This document shows, one piece after another, positions 49,110-57,624 of a DNA stretch of 57,969 bases. This DNA comes from Methylobacterium sp. W2 (GTDB lineage: Bacteria > Pseudomonadota > Alphaproteobacteria > Rhizobiales > Beijerinckiaceae). Made by a program: the position numbers and the translations under genes. Within the stretch, counting starts at the first letter, position 1, and the number at the start of each line of letters is the position of its first letter. The stretch lies in contig NZ_VMOA01000036.1 in NCBI RefSeq assembly GCF_020662345.1, positions 1-57,969 on the forward strand. The letters are read 5' to 3'. The notes under the pieces are model-generated. The model did no database searches. It was not told where the DNA came from and saw only the letters and a list, made by a program, of their open reading frames with translations.

Positions 49110-49455
49110 ATTATCATTGGTGCAGTTTAGTCAGCCGCGGCATTGCCGTTTTAGGCTGCTTTGTTGTGTTTCGCTTTCACCGGCGTGGGCTATGAGCCCG
49201 TCTCGCCCGGTTCAGTGGCATTTTACCCGTCCCTTTAGCCGCTCAATGACGACCGTAGCGCGCGTGTGCGCACGCACATGCGGATTTTGGAACTCTTCCA
49301 AGGCGTTGCAGCACGGCCCGCCTGCGCTACTTCGCACCATCAGGGAAAGTTCTGCGCCATCGGGCGTTTGCCAGGGGCTGGTCGAAGCCTTGCGAGGACT
49401 TCCGCGACACGACCAACGGAATCTCACGTCTTATGGATCAGGTTCGGAGAACGCC
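49110..49455 (+). other. Gene-free leader before the aldehyde oxidoreductase operon
   Basis: About 345 bases between the tmRNA terminator and the paoA start. An open frame runs through it in phase with paoA, but it has atypical composition and no family features. I see an alternating purine-pyrimidine run (GCGCGCGTGTGCGCACG near 49258) and no clear promoter or riboswitch. It probably holds the paoABC promoter. Confidence 0.4.
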
Positions 49456-50091
49456 ATGCATGGCTCTGAAGACCTCGAACTCAACCGGCGCCATCTGATG
49501 GCGGGAGCCTCTGCCTGTGCCGTCGCCACGGCCTGTCCCTCCCCTTCCTGGGCGGCCACCGGGAACGCGTCCGACCCGGTCACGTCCAAAGTGTCGCTCA
49601 CGGTGAACGGGACGCCGCACGAGATCGACATCGATACCCGTACGACGCTTCTCGACGCCGTGCGCGAGCATCTGCATCTGACCGGTGCCAAGAAGGGCTG
49701 CGACCACGGCCAGTGCGGGGCCTGTACGATGATCGTCGATGGCAGGCGCATCAATTCCTGTCTGACCCTCGCGGTCATGCACCAGGGCGATGCCATCACT
49801 ACAATCGAAGGCTTGGGCAAGCCCGGCAACCTGCATCCGATGCAGGCCGCCTTCGTCAAGCATGACGGCTATCAATGCGGATTCTGTACACCAGGACAGA
49901 TCTGTTCCGGTGTGGCGGTTCTGGACGAGATCAAGGCCGGCATCCCGAGCCACGTCACCGCCGATCTCACGGCGAGTGCCGCGATCACGGCGGACGAGAT
50001 CCGTGAGCGCATGAGCGGCAACATCTGCCGCTGCGGCGCCTATTCCAACATCATCGACGCCATGACCGAAGTTGCGGGGAGGCAGGCATGA
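49456..50091 (+). CDS. paoA: Periplasmic aldehyde oxidoreductase, 2Fe-2S subunit
   Basis: A 211-residue protein with a twin-arginine signal (NRRHLMAGASACAVATACPS, ending near SWAA), which exports the whole complex folded. The mature part has the two cluster sites: GCDHGQCGACTMIVDGRRINSC (plant-type 2Fe-2S) and CGFCTPGQ with GNICRCGAYSN. It passes electrons from the molybdenum centre to PaoB. ATG 49456 is chosen because it starts just before the Tat motif. It overlaps the next gene by ATGA. Confidence 0.9.
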   Translation: MHGSEDLELNRRHLMAGASACAVATACPSPSWAATGNASDPVTSKVSLTVNGTPHEIDIDTRTTLLDAVREHLHLTGAKKGCDHGQCGACTMIVDGRRINSCLTLAVMHQGDAITTIEGLGKPGNLHPMQAAFVKHDGYQCGFCTPGQICSGVAVLDEIKAGIPSHVTADLTASAAITADEIRERMSGNICRCGAYSNIIDAMTEVAGRQA

Positions 50092-51038
50092 AGTCCTTTA
50101 CCTACGAGCGCGCCACGTCGCCGGCGCAGGCCGCCGCAGCCGTCATTCGCGTGCCCGGCGCGAAGTTCATTGCCGGGGGCACCAATCTCCTCGACCTGAT
50201 GAAGTTGCAGGTGGAAACGCCGACCCATCTCGTCGACGTCAATGGCTTGGATCTCGATACGATCGAGCCGACGGAGGAGGGCGGTCTGCGGATCGGCGCC
50301 CTGGTGCGCAACACGGATCTCGCTGCCGATCTGCGGGTGCGGCGCGGCTACGGCGTGCTGAGCCGGGCTCTTCTGTCCGGGGCATCCGGCCAGTTGCGCA
50401 ACAAGGCAACGACGGCGGGCAACCTGCTTCAGCGCACCCGCTGCCCGTATTTCTACGACACGGCGCAGCCCTGCAACAAGCGCCAGCCGGGAAGCGGCTG
50501 CTCGGCCATCGGTGGCATCAGCCGCCAGCTCGCGGTCGTGGGGGCCAGCGAGGCCTGCATCGCCACGCATCCCGGCGACATGGCTGTCGCCATGCGGGTG
50601 CTCGACGCAAACGTGGAGACCGTGAACGACAAGGGTGACACGCGGACGATCCCCATTGCCGACTTCCACCGCCTGCCGGGTGACACGCCGCAGATCGAGA
50701 CGAGCCTGCAGCCCAGCGAACTCATCACGGCGGTGACGCTGCCGAAGCCGGTGGCGGGGACGCATGTCTACCGCAAGGTCCGGGACCGGGCCTCCTACGC
50801 CTTCGCACTGATCTCCATTGCGGGAATCGTCCGGCGCGACGGGAGCGGACGCATCGCCGTTGGTGGCGTCGCCCCGAAGCCATGGCGCGACGAGGCCGCC
50901 GAAGCGGAGCTGCCGAAGGGCGCCAAGGCCGCGACGGAGCGTTTGTTCGCGGGAGCGAAGCCAACTCACGACAACGCCTACAAGCTCAAGCTCACCGAGC
51001 GTGCGCTCGGTGCCGTCCTGTCCGAAGCGAGGGCCTGA
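50088..51038 (+). CDS. paoB: Periplasmic aldehyde oxidoreductase, FAD subunit
   Basis: A 316-residue FAD-binding subunit. The FAD loops are AGGTNLLDLMK (~residues 28-38) and KATTAGNLLQRTRCPYFYD (~105-123). Cysteines in RCPYFYD, QPCNKRQPGSGC and EACIATHPGD match the positions that bind an extra [4Fe-4S] cluster in the E. coli PaoB, a feature missing in most FAD subunits. It is between paoA and paoC with a four-base overlap upstream and a three-base gap downstream. Confidence 0.9.
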   Translation: MKSFTYERATSPAQAAAAVIRVPGAKFIAGGTNLLDLMKLQVETPTHLVDVNGLDLDTIEPTEEGGLRIGALVRNTDLAADLRVRRGYGVLSRALLSGASGQLRNKATTAGNLLQRTRCPYFYDTAQPCNKRQPGSGCSAIGGISRQLAVVGASEACIATHPGDMAVAMRVLDANVETVNDKGDTRTIPIADFHRLPGDTPQIETSLQPSELITAVTLPKPVAGTHVYRKVRDRASYAFALISIAGIVRRDGSGRIAVGGVAPKPWRDEAAEAELPKGAKAATERLFAGAKPTHDNAYKLKLTERALGAVLSEARA

Positions 51039-51041
51039 ACC

Positions 51042-53249
51042 ATGAAGTTCGACACTCCCGCAGGCCGTAACCCCATCGATCAATTGAAGGTGGTGGGCAA
51101 GGCGACCGACAGGATCGATGGTCCCTTCAAGACCACGGGCACCGCGAACTACGCCTATGACTGGCACGATCCCCAATCGAAAGCGGTCTACGGTTTCGTC
51201 GTTGGCGCGACCATCGCCAAGGGGCGGATCGAGGCGATGGCTCTCGACGAGGCCAGGGCCGCGCGCGGCGTGCTCGCCATCGTCACGGCAGAGAATGCCG
51301 GTCCCCTCGACAAGGGCAAGCTCAACGCCGCCAAGCTTCTTGGCGGCCCCGAGATCGAGCATTATCACCAGGCGGTGGCCTTGGTCGTGGCGGAGACGTT
51401 CGAGCAGGCCCGTTCCGCAGCGGCTCTCATTCGTGTCGATTACGCCGAAACCAAAGGCGCGTTCGACCTTGCGGCGGTGAAGGATACAGGCAAGCCCGAG
51501 AAGTTGGCGGGTGCCCCGTCCGATACCGCCATCGGTGATTTCACCGGGGCCTTCGCCTCGGCCCCGGTTCAACTGGACGCCACCTACACCACGCCCGATC
51601 AGGCTCATGCGATGATGGAACCGCATGCGTCCATCGCGTCCTGGGATGGCGACGCCCTGACGGTCTGGACCTCGAACCAGATGATCGCCTGGGGCACGCG
51701 GGATCTCGCCCTGACCCTCGGCATCCCGAAGGAGAAGGTCCGTCTGGTCTCGCCTTTCGTCGGCGGCGGCTTTGGCGGAAAGTTGTTCCTGCGGGCGGAG
51801 GCGGTACTGGCCGCCCTCGGTGCCCGCGCCGCGAAGCGGCCGGTGAAGGTGGCGCTGACGCGTCCGCTCAGCTTCAACAACACCGTGCATCGGCCTGCCA
51901 CGATCCAGCGGATCCGCCTCGGTGCGACGCCGGACGGCACGATCACGGCCATCGGCCATGAGAGTTGGTCCGGCAACCTGCCCGGCGGCAAGCCGGAGGC
52001 GGCGGTGCAGCAGACGCGCCTACTCTATGCCGGTGCCAACCGCATGACTCAGACCCGTCTCGCCATGCTCGATTTGCCGGAAGGCAATTCCATGCGCGCG
52101 CCAGGCGAAGCGCCGGGCCTGATGGTGCTGGAGATCGCCATGGACGAGATGGCGGAGAAGCTCGGCCTCGATCCTGTCGAGTTCCGCATCCGCAACGACA
52201 CCCAGGTCGATCCCGAGAAGCCCGAGCGCCGGTTCTCCCAGCGCAGCCTGATCGAATGCCTGCGCCAGGGCGCGGCGCGCTTTGAATGGGACAAGCGGAT
52301 CGTCAAGCCCGGTCAGGTCCGTGACGGACGATGGCTCGTCGGAATGGGCGTCGCCGCGGCGTTCCGCAACAACATGAACGTTAAGTCGGGTGCGCGCGTC
52401 CGTCTCGACGCACAGGGCGTGGTGACGGTCGAGACCGACATGACCGATATCGGCACCGGCAGCTACACCATCATCGGCCAGACGGCCGCCGAGATGATGG
52501 GCCTGAGCCTCGACAGGGTCGTGGTGCGGCTCGGCGATTCCGCCTATCCCGTCTCTTCGGGATCTGGTGGCCAATTTGGTGCGAATTCCTCGACGTCGGG
52601 GGTCTACGCGGCTTGCGTCAAGCTCCGTGAGGCGGTGGCGCTAGCGCTCGGATTCAATTCGGACGATGCCGTGTTCGAGGATGGGCGCGTCCGCTCGGGC
52701 AACCGCTCCGTGCCGCTGGCCGAAGCGGTGAAGGCTGGCGACATCGTCGCCGAGGATACGATCGAGTTCGGCGGCGATCTGTCGAAGACGTACCAGCAAT
52801 CGACCTTCGGCGCGCATTTCGTCGAGGTCGGCGTCGATGTGAGCACGGCCGAGATCAGGGTGAGACGGATGCTGGCAGTCTGCGCGGCCGGACGCATCCT
52901 CAACCCGAAATCCGCCCGCAGCCAGGTCATCGGAGGCATGACCATGGGTGTCGGTGCCGCGCTGATGGAGGAGTTGGCCGTCGACACGAGGCGTGGCTAC
53001 TTCGTCAATCACGATCTTGCCGGATACGAAGTCCCGGTCCATGCCGACATTCCGCATCAGGAGGTGATCTTCCTCGACGAGACCGACCCGATCTCCTCGC
53101 CGATGAAGGCGAAGGGGGTGGGCGAACTCGGCATCTGCGGAGTCAGCGCGGCGGTGGCGAATGCGGTCTACAACGCCACCGGCATACGGGTGCGCGATTA
53201 CCCGCTCACCCTCGACAAGCTCCTGGACCGGATGCCCGACGCGGCCTGA
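51042..53249 (+). CDS. paoC: Periplasmic aldehyde oxidoreductase, molybdopterin subunit
   Basis: A 735-residue molybdenum hydroxylase subunit of the usual PaoC length. Cofactor-contact motifs are GGGFGGKLFLRAEA (~residue 240), MRAPGEAPGLMVLE (~350) and GSGGQFGANSSTSG (~505). The catalytic Glu is in KAKGVGELGICGVSAAVANA (~690). It would oxidise aldehydes to acids, using the cytosine-form molybdopterin. No paoD-type cofactor-insertion chaperone is present in this window, so one must be encoded elsewhere. A bidirectional hairpin follows the gene. Confidence 0.92.
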   Translation: MKFDTPAGRNPIDQLKVVGKATDRIDGPFKTTGTANYAYDWHDPQSKAVYGFVVGATIAKGRIEAMALDEARAARGVLAIVTAENAGPLDKGKLNAAKLLGGPEIEHYHQAVALVVAETFEQARSAAALIRVDYAETKGAFDLAAVKDTGKPEKLAGAPSDTAIGDFTGAFASAPVQLDATYTTPDQAHAMMEPHASIASWDGDALTVWTSNQMIAWGTRDLALTLGIPKEKVRLVSPFVGGGFGGKLFLRAEAVLAALGARAAKRPVKVALTRPLSFNNTVHRPATIQRIRLGATPDGTITAIGHESWSGNLPGGKPEAAVQQTRLLYAGANRMTQTRLAMLDLPEGNSMRAPGEAPGLMVLEIAMDEMAEKLGLDPVEFRIRNDTQVDPEKPERRFSQRSLIECLRQGAARFEWDKRIVKPGQVRDGRWLVGMGVAAAFRNNMNVKSGARVRLDAQGVVTVETDMTDIGTGSYTIIGQTAAEMMGLSLDRVVVRLGDSAYPVSSGSGGQFGANSSTSGVYAACVKLREAVALALGFNSDDAVFEDGRVRSGNRSVPLAEAVKAGDIVAEDTIEFGGDLSKTYQQSTFGAHFVEVGVDVSTAEIRVRRMLAVCAAGRILNPKSARSQVIGGMTMGVGAALMEELAVDTRRGYFVNHDLAGYEVPVHADIPHQEVIFLDETDPISSPMKAKGVGELGICGVSAAVANAVYNATGIRVRDYPLTLDKLLDRMPDAA

Positions 53250-53266
53250 GACAATTGATATCGACC

Positions 53267-53291
53267 GAGGGCGCGCTTCGTTCGCGCCCTC
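53267..53291. terminator. Bidirectional terminator between paoC and the RTX gene
   Basis: A perfect 9-bp stem GAGGGCGCG/CGCGCCCTC with a 7-base loop, lying between the convergent stops of paoC (53249) and the RTX gene (53319). There is no strong T-run, but position and stem support a shared transcript end. Confidence 0.65.
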
Positions 53292-53318
53292 GTCGGTGGT
53301 CGCGGCGGTGGACGTCAC

Positions 53319-54233
53319 TCAAACGACCAGAAAATCGTCCGCCGCGATGGAGGCGACCGCCGTCTGCGTCATCCTCGCGATGGCAACCGGATCGAAGGCG
53401 GAGCCCGATCCGTCAGCGTCATAGAAGACGAGGTTGTTCCAGGTCGAGACGACGATCCTGTCGCTCACATCGAGGTCGCTGGCATCGTACGTGTCGGTGA
53501 TCTTGAACGCACGCTCTGATACTTCGCCGCGTCCCAGGGCGGTAAAGAACGCACCATCGAGCTGGATCGTATCGTCAGCGTGCCGAAAATCGGTGATGGT
53601 GACCGGATTGTTCGGGGTCACTGACCTGTCGAAGACGAAGGTATCGAGGCCGGCGCCGCCGGTGAGCCTATCGGTATCGCTCCCGCCGATCAGCACATCG
53701 TTCCCGCCCCTCCCGTTCAGCGTATCCGCGCCGGTCCCGCCTTCCAGGCGGTTGGCCGAAGCGTTGCCGGACAGAACGTCGTCGAACTGGGCGCCCTTGA
53801 CGTCTTCGATACTGCGGAGCGTGTCCGTGTCGACGTAGTGGAACAGCATACCGGAATCGAGGTGGTAGATCGCCTCTCGCTGAACCGCGGTGCCCTGCGT
53901 GAGATCAACGGTCACGCGGCCGTAGAACCCGCTGTAATCGACGCTGTCGACTCCCGTACCGTCCGACATGAGGTCGGTGCCGTTGATGTCGATGAAGGTA
54001 TCGTTCCCCGCGCCGCCGTAGAGACGGTCGTTGCCCCATTCGCCCCTGAGGGTGTCCCGTCCATCCTCCCCGTAGAGGCGGTCATCATGACTGCCGCCGT
54101 AGAGGCGATCGTTGCCGTCCCTGCCGAACAGGACGTCCTTGCCGTCGAGACCGTAGATCCAGTCGGCGTTGGTGGTGCCGACGAGTTCATCATCTTTGAA
54201 GAACCAGTTCTTGTCGCCGTGGATCGTCGCCAT
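53319..54233 (-). CDS. RTX-repeat calcium-binding exported protein
   Basis: A 304-residue protein with two blocks of nonapeptide repeats of the GGxGxDxLx type: GGSHDDRLYGEDGRDTLRG, GGAGNDTF at residues ~45-85 and GGTGADTLNGRGGNDVLIGG, GGAGLDTFVF at ~185-225. These bind calcium outside the cell. There is no N-terminal signal peptide, and the C-terminus ends in a short hydrophobic run (AADDFLVV) as in type I secretion substrates. No catalytic domain is seen. ATG 54233 is preferred because its product starts at the first conserved segment. A Crp-like box lies 75-90 bases upstream. Confidence 0.82.
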   Translation of the reverse strand: MATIHGDKNWFFKDDELVGTTNADWIYGLDGKDVLFGRDGNDRLYGGSHDDRLYGEDGRDTLRGEWGNDRLYGGAGNDTFIDINGTDLMSDGTGVDSVDYSGFYGRVTVDLTQGTAVQREAIYHLDSGMLFHYVDTDTLRSIEDVKGAQFDDVLSGNASANRLEGGTGADTLNGRGGNDVLIGGSDTDRLTGGAGLDTFVFDRSVTPNNPVTITDFRHADDTIQLDGAFFTALGRGEVSERAFKITDTYDASDLDVSDRIVVSTWNNLVFYDADGSGSAFDPVAIARMTQTAVASIAADDFLVV

Positions 54234-54307
54234 GATGTGCTCCTGAGGTCGGGCGATCGGTGATCGATCTCCATGACCGCAGACTGCTCTCAACTCAGGC
54301 GGCCTTC

Positions 54308-54323
54308 CGTGATGCGGATCACA
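54308..54323 (-). promoter_or_regulatory. Crp-like binding site upstream of the RTX gene
   Basis: On the minus strand TGTGA-TCCGCA-TCACG, one base from the TGTGA-N6-TCACA Crp consensus. It is about 75-90 bases before the RTX start codon. A close match to the site at 57609-57624. Confidence 0.68.
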
Positions 54324-54364
54324 CAAAGGTCGAGGGGCAGCACGGGGGAGTGGTGTTCCCGGCT

Positions 54365-56221
54365 TTACCCCTCGCGCGACGAGAGCGGGCGAAGGCAGAG
54401 GACGTCGATCGGCTCACGCCGTCCCCGCAGAATGACCCGCTTGGCCCGGCCGGCCTCGGGCGGATCGAGACCCGCAACGAGCTCCCGGCTCAGGACGACG
54501 GCAACGCCTTCCGCCTTCGCCACATCCATCAGGCGGCTCGCGACATTCACGGTGTCACCGGTGGCGGTGATGTGCTGGTTGTGGGAGCCGCCGAGTCGAG
54601 AGATCACCACCGGTCCGACATGGCCGCCGATGCGCAATCCGGTCACCGCCCCGGTCTCGGCCGATAGCCGCGCGATCCATCCTTCAAGATCGGTGAGGAG
54701 GGCAAAGGCCGTCTCCACGGCGCGCCCGGAATCGTCGGGCCGCGCCTCCGGCAATCCGAACAGAATCATCGCCCCATCGCCCATGAAAGTCGTCACCGAT
54801 CCGTCGCGGCGGGTGGCGGTGTCTTCGACGAGATCGTGCATCTCCTTAAGGAGCGCGCGTGTTCGCCTCGGACCGAAGCGCTCGCTCATGCCGGTGAAGC
54901 CGGACAGGTCGATGAAGAGGATGGCCGAGCGTTGCTCCACCGGATTCATCAGGAAGTCCGGCTGAATCGACAGCTTTGCCGCCACGGCAGGGGGATGGAA
55001 GCGCAGCAACCCGTCGCGGGCCGCCGTCAATCGCCGCTCGCTGCGCCGGTCGAGCCAGAGCCGGGCCGCCAGGAACGGCGCGAGGGGAAAGGCCACGGCC
55101 ACGAGAGGAAGGGCCATGGCGAGCCAGATACCGTGGGCGAACGAGACGATCGTGACGACGATGAAAGCGCCGAGCAAAAGGGAAGCGAGCGCGATACCAA
55201 GGGCGACGCGGCGGATGGACAGCGCCATCACCATCAGGATCGGCAGGATGACGGCGGTCGCCGCATCGGCGAGCCGCACGGTGGAGGTCCGCTTCAGAGC
55301 ATCGCTATGCATCAGATGAGACGCGGCAGTGGCGAGCAATTCGACGCCCGGAAAGACCGGATCGAACGGCGTGCCCAACGTATCGCCACTGGCGAGGGCG
55401 GTGGAGCCGACGAAAAGAACCTTTCCGTCGAAATTCTCTCCTCCATTCCCGTCCAGCACACGGCTGGCACTCACGGTCCGGATCGTGCCCTGGGGGCCGT
55501 AGAAGCGCAGGGCCAGTCCGGCACCGATGTCGATGGGGGTTTCCCGGGCGCCCAGGATGACGGAATCAGCTGTGAGAATTGGCTGGCTTCCGGTCGCCAG
55601 GCTGACGGTTCGGAGCGAGAGGGCAGGCTGGAGGGTGTTGTCCTCGGCAATCAGGAGGGGAATATGACGAGGGGTGCCGCCCGCGTCGATGGAGACATTG
55701 ACGAGGCCGAGCCGTGTCGCGGACCGCAACTCCATAACGGGACGCAGGATCGTCTGCGCGACGGGAATGTTCTCGACCGGCCCCTGGCGGGCCCGCGCCT
55801 CCCGCCCGCCGCGTGGGAAGCTCGCCGCCATGCCGATGATGGTGGGAGAACTCGCCAGGGCGTCCGCAAGATCCGCGTCGCTATCCGGCTTTCCCGGATC
55901 GAGGAACAAGACGTCGACTGCGATGACTTTCGGCGCTTTGGCTGCCAGGGTCCGCAGGAGCTTCGCCAGATAAGTGCGGGGCACCGGGTAGGCCCCGGCC
56001 GCGGCGATGGTCGCGTCGTCGATGGCGATCACGACCACGTCGTCGGGCGCAGGTTTCGGACCGACCAGCGGAAACCGCATATCGGTCAGGAGCGATTCGA
56101 TGCGGTCGTAGAAGGCGGCGTCTCCGCGGAGGTGTGGGCGAACGAGGAAAAGGCTCCAGCCGCAGCAGACGGCCATTGCAGCGAGCGCAAGGACGAGATG
56201 CGGCGGAACGCGGCGCGGCAT
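54365..56221 (-). CDS. CHASE2-domain adenylate cyclase
   Basis: A 618-residue membrane cyclase. An N-terminal helix (LVLALAAMAVCCGWSLFLV) is followed by a CHASE2 sensor domain (~residues 35-310; VVVIAIDDATIAAAGAYPVPR; FDGKVLFVGSTALASGD), three helices (~325-395) and a class III cyclase domain (~430-600): metal site FIDLSGFTGMSERFG, MGDGAMILFG, and GDTVNVASRL. It would make cAMP from ATP in response to a periplasmic signal. The stop of the FecR gene overlaps its start by one base, so the two are co-expressed. Confidence 0.9.
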   Translation of the reverse strand: MPRRVPPHLVLALAAMAVCCGWSLFLVRPHLRGDAAFYDRIESLLTDMRFPLVGPKPAPDDVVVIAIDDATIAAAGAYPVPRTYLAKLLRTLAAKAPKVIAVDVLFLDPGKPDSDADLADALASSPTIIGMAASFPRGGREARARQGPVENIPVAQTILRPVMELRSATRLGLVNVSIDAGGTPRHIPLLIAEDNTLQPALSLRTVSLATGSQPILTADSVILGARETPIDIGAGLALRFYGPQGTIRTVSASRVLDGNGGENFDGKVLFVGSTALASGDTLGTPFDPVFPGVELLATAASHLMHSDALKRTSTVRLADAATAVILPILMVMALSIRRVALGIALASLLLGAFIVVTIVSFAHGIWLAMALPLVAVAFPLAPFLAARLWLDRRSERRLTAARDGLLRFHPPAVAAKLSIQPDFLMNPVEQRSAILFIDLSGFTGMSERFGPRRTRALLKEMHDLVEDTATRRDGSVTTFMGDGAMILFGLPEARPDDSGRAVETAFALLTDLEGWIARLSAETGAVTGLRIGGHVGPVVISRLGGSHNQHITATGDTVNVASRLMDVAKAEGVAVVLSRELVAGLDPPEAGRAKRVILRGRREPIDVLCLRPLSSREG

Positions 56222-56781
56222 CAGCGGCCGAAGCGTGCCAGGAGATGAAGGCGCCGTTCGCGCGGCCAGGGCTTGGATACGAGCGCGCCGTCCGTTGGCC
56301 CCACATCCACGCCGTCGCCTGCGCCGAGCGTGATGGTGCCAGCGGCCTCACCTGCCCTGCCGACGCGAACACGCCCCGTCTGGACGAAGACCGCCGAGGT
56401 GGTGGGCGCAGTATCGACGATCCATGTCGTGCCACGCACCGAGGCGATGGCATGTGGCGTGCGCACCTGAAATCCACCGCGCTTGCGTGCCGGATACTCG
56501 ATGAGCAGGGCCTTGCTCTTCAATTCGACGGCATGGGGCCGGCCGTCGCGATCCTGATCAATGAGCGTGTAGACGGCCCCCTTCTCCGCCGTGAGTATGA
56601 ATCCGTCATCGCAGGTGAGCACCGAGCGCGCGGGATCGCTGTAATCGACGAGGTTGCAGCCCTTCGTCTGAGCAGTCGCCCCCACCGGCGACAGGCAGAG
56701 TACCACGCCGACAAGGAATGGAACCGATATGAGTCCGCTGCGAACACCAATCAGCAATCGGTCCGTACTGGATCGTGTCAT
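56221..56781 (-). CDS. FecR-domain exported protein
   Basis: A 186-residue protein. A signal peptide (LLIGVRSGLISVPFLVGVVLCLSPVGATA) ends near ATA. The FecR-type domain reads AVELKSKALLIEYPARKRGGFQVRTPHAIASVRGTTWIVDTAP, with the diagnostic RTPxAxxxVRGT, then FVQTGRVRVGR. Secreted FecR domains paired with CHASE2 cyclases are a known arrangement and probably sense or transmit an envelope signal to the cyclase. ATG 56781 is taken because it starts directly before the signal sequence. It lies 31 bases after the Crp-like gene and overlaps the cyclase gene. Confidence 0.8.
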   Translation of the reverse strand: MTRSSTDRLLIGVRSGLISVPFLVGVVLCLSPVGATAQTKGCNLVDYSDPARSVLTCDDGFILTAEKGAVYTLIDQDRDGRPHAVELKSKALLIEYPARKRGGFQVRTPHAIASVRGTTWIVDTAPTTSAVFVQTGRVRVGRAGEAAGTITLGAGDGVDVGPTDGALVSKPWPRERRLHLLARFGR

Positions 56782-56812
56782 CGTGTTGTCCCCGAGCCAC
56801 CCCATTGGTCGA

Positions 56813-57529
56813 TCAATCCGTGGACGAAGCCAGCTTGGCCAGACGCCGGTGATCGAGGAGATGGATTCGTCCACGGCCAAGCCGGACGAGGCCGTCCCGC
56901 TTCCAGATTTGCAATTGCCGGTTGACGCTTTCCCGCGTCGCGCCAACGAACAACGCCAGCTTTTCCTGCGACACCAGAATTTCATGTCCGAAATCCTGTG
57001 CGAGAGCGATGAGGCGGCGAAGGAGCCGCTGTTCCAGTGAGAGAAAGGCGGCTTCTTCCGTACGCCGGCTCATCCAGCGGATTCGGGCGCAGAGAAGTTC
57101 GATGAACTGGATCGCCACGGAAGGGCGGCGCTCGATCATGGCCAGGAGATCGCGACGTAGGATGACGAACAGCTTGGTCGGTTCGATGGCGGTGGCGCTC
57201 GCCGTGCGAGGTTGGCCGTCGAGCAGGGCGACTTCGCCGAACACATCGCCTGCGCCCAGCACATTGAGCGTGGTGCGGCGTCCATCCTCCGCGTCGTCGC
57301 TGATGCGGACCTGACCGCGACGGATCGCATAGAGCGCATCCCCTACATCTCCCTTGACGAAGAGTGTCTGTCCGGCAGCGAGGGAACGCGTGACGCAGAG
57401 GAGGGCGATGGCGCCGAGCGTCTCTTCCCCGAGCCCGGCGAAGAACGGGTTCACGGCAAGAAGCCGGGCGAGATCGCGCGGCTCGCCTTTTGGCCCTGGC
57501 GTTTCCGTCAAATTCGCCACCTTCCACAC
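56813..57529 (-). CDS. Crp/Fnr family transcriptional regulator
   Basis: A 238-residue regulator. The cyclic-nucleotide-binding domain (~residues 28-140) carries GDVGDALYAIRRGQVRIS and the phosphate-cassette segment VFGEVALLDGQPRTASA, whose Gly-Glu...Arg pattern fits cAMP binding. The HTH is at the C-terminus (SQEKLALFVGATRESVNRQLQIWKRDGLVRLG). No Fnr-type cysteines are present. GTG 57529 is the first start. It heads the FecR-cyclase transcript, and a Crp-like box 80-95 bases upstream suggests control by itself. Confidence 0.9.
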   Translation of the reverse strand: MWKVANLTETPGPKGEPRDLARLLAVNPFFAGLGEETLGAIALLCVTRSLAAGQTLFVKGDVGDALYAIRRGQVRISDDAEDGRRTTLNVLGAGDVFGEVALLDGQPRTASATAIEPTKLFVILRRDLLAMIERRPSVAIQFIELLCARIRWMSRRTEEAAFLSLEQRLLRRLIALAQDFGHEILVSQEKLALFVGATRESVNRQLQIWKRDGLVRLGRGRIHLLDHRRLAKLASSTD

Positions 57530-57608
57530 TCGTCGTCAGAATCGCATTCGCCGAGCTATTCCGGAGTCTCTCAGCTTCACAGGATTACAGGCTGTGCTGC
57601 CGGGCGAC

Positions 57609-57624
57609 TGTGACACGGATCACG
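57609..57624 (-). promoter_or_regulatory. Crp-like binding site upstream of the crp-like gene
   Basis: TGTGA-CACGGA-TCACG on the plus strand; both half-sites fit the Crp consensus with one mismatch. It is 80-95 bases before the start of the Crp-family gene and shares the GGATCAC core with the box at 54308-54323, which implies autoregulation. Confidence 0.68.

Noticed and set aside
48797..49455. A genomic island inserted at the tmRNA gene
   Set aside because: tmRNA genes are common integration sites, but I find no integrase, no direct repeat of the tmRNA end and no phage gene in the window.
49117..49455. Extended N-terminus of PaoA or a transposase fragment
   Set aside because: The in-frame extension lacks family features and precedes a clear Tat signal at 49456. 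A minus-strand stretch (RATVVIERLKGRVK) resembled a transposase end but was too short and isolated to support.
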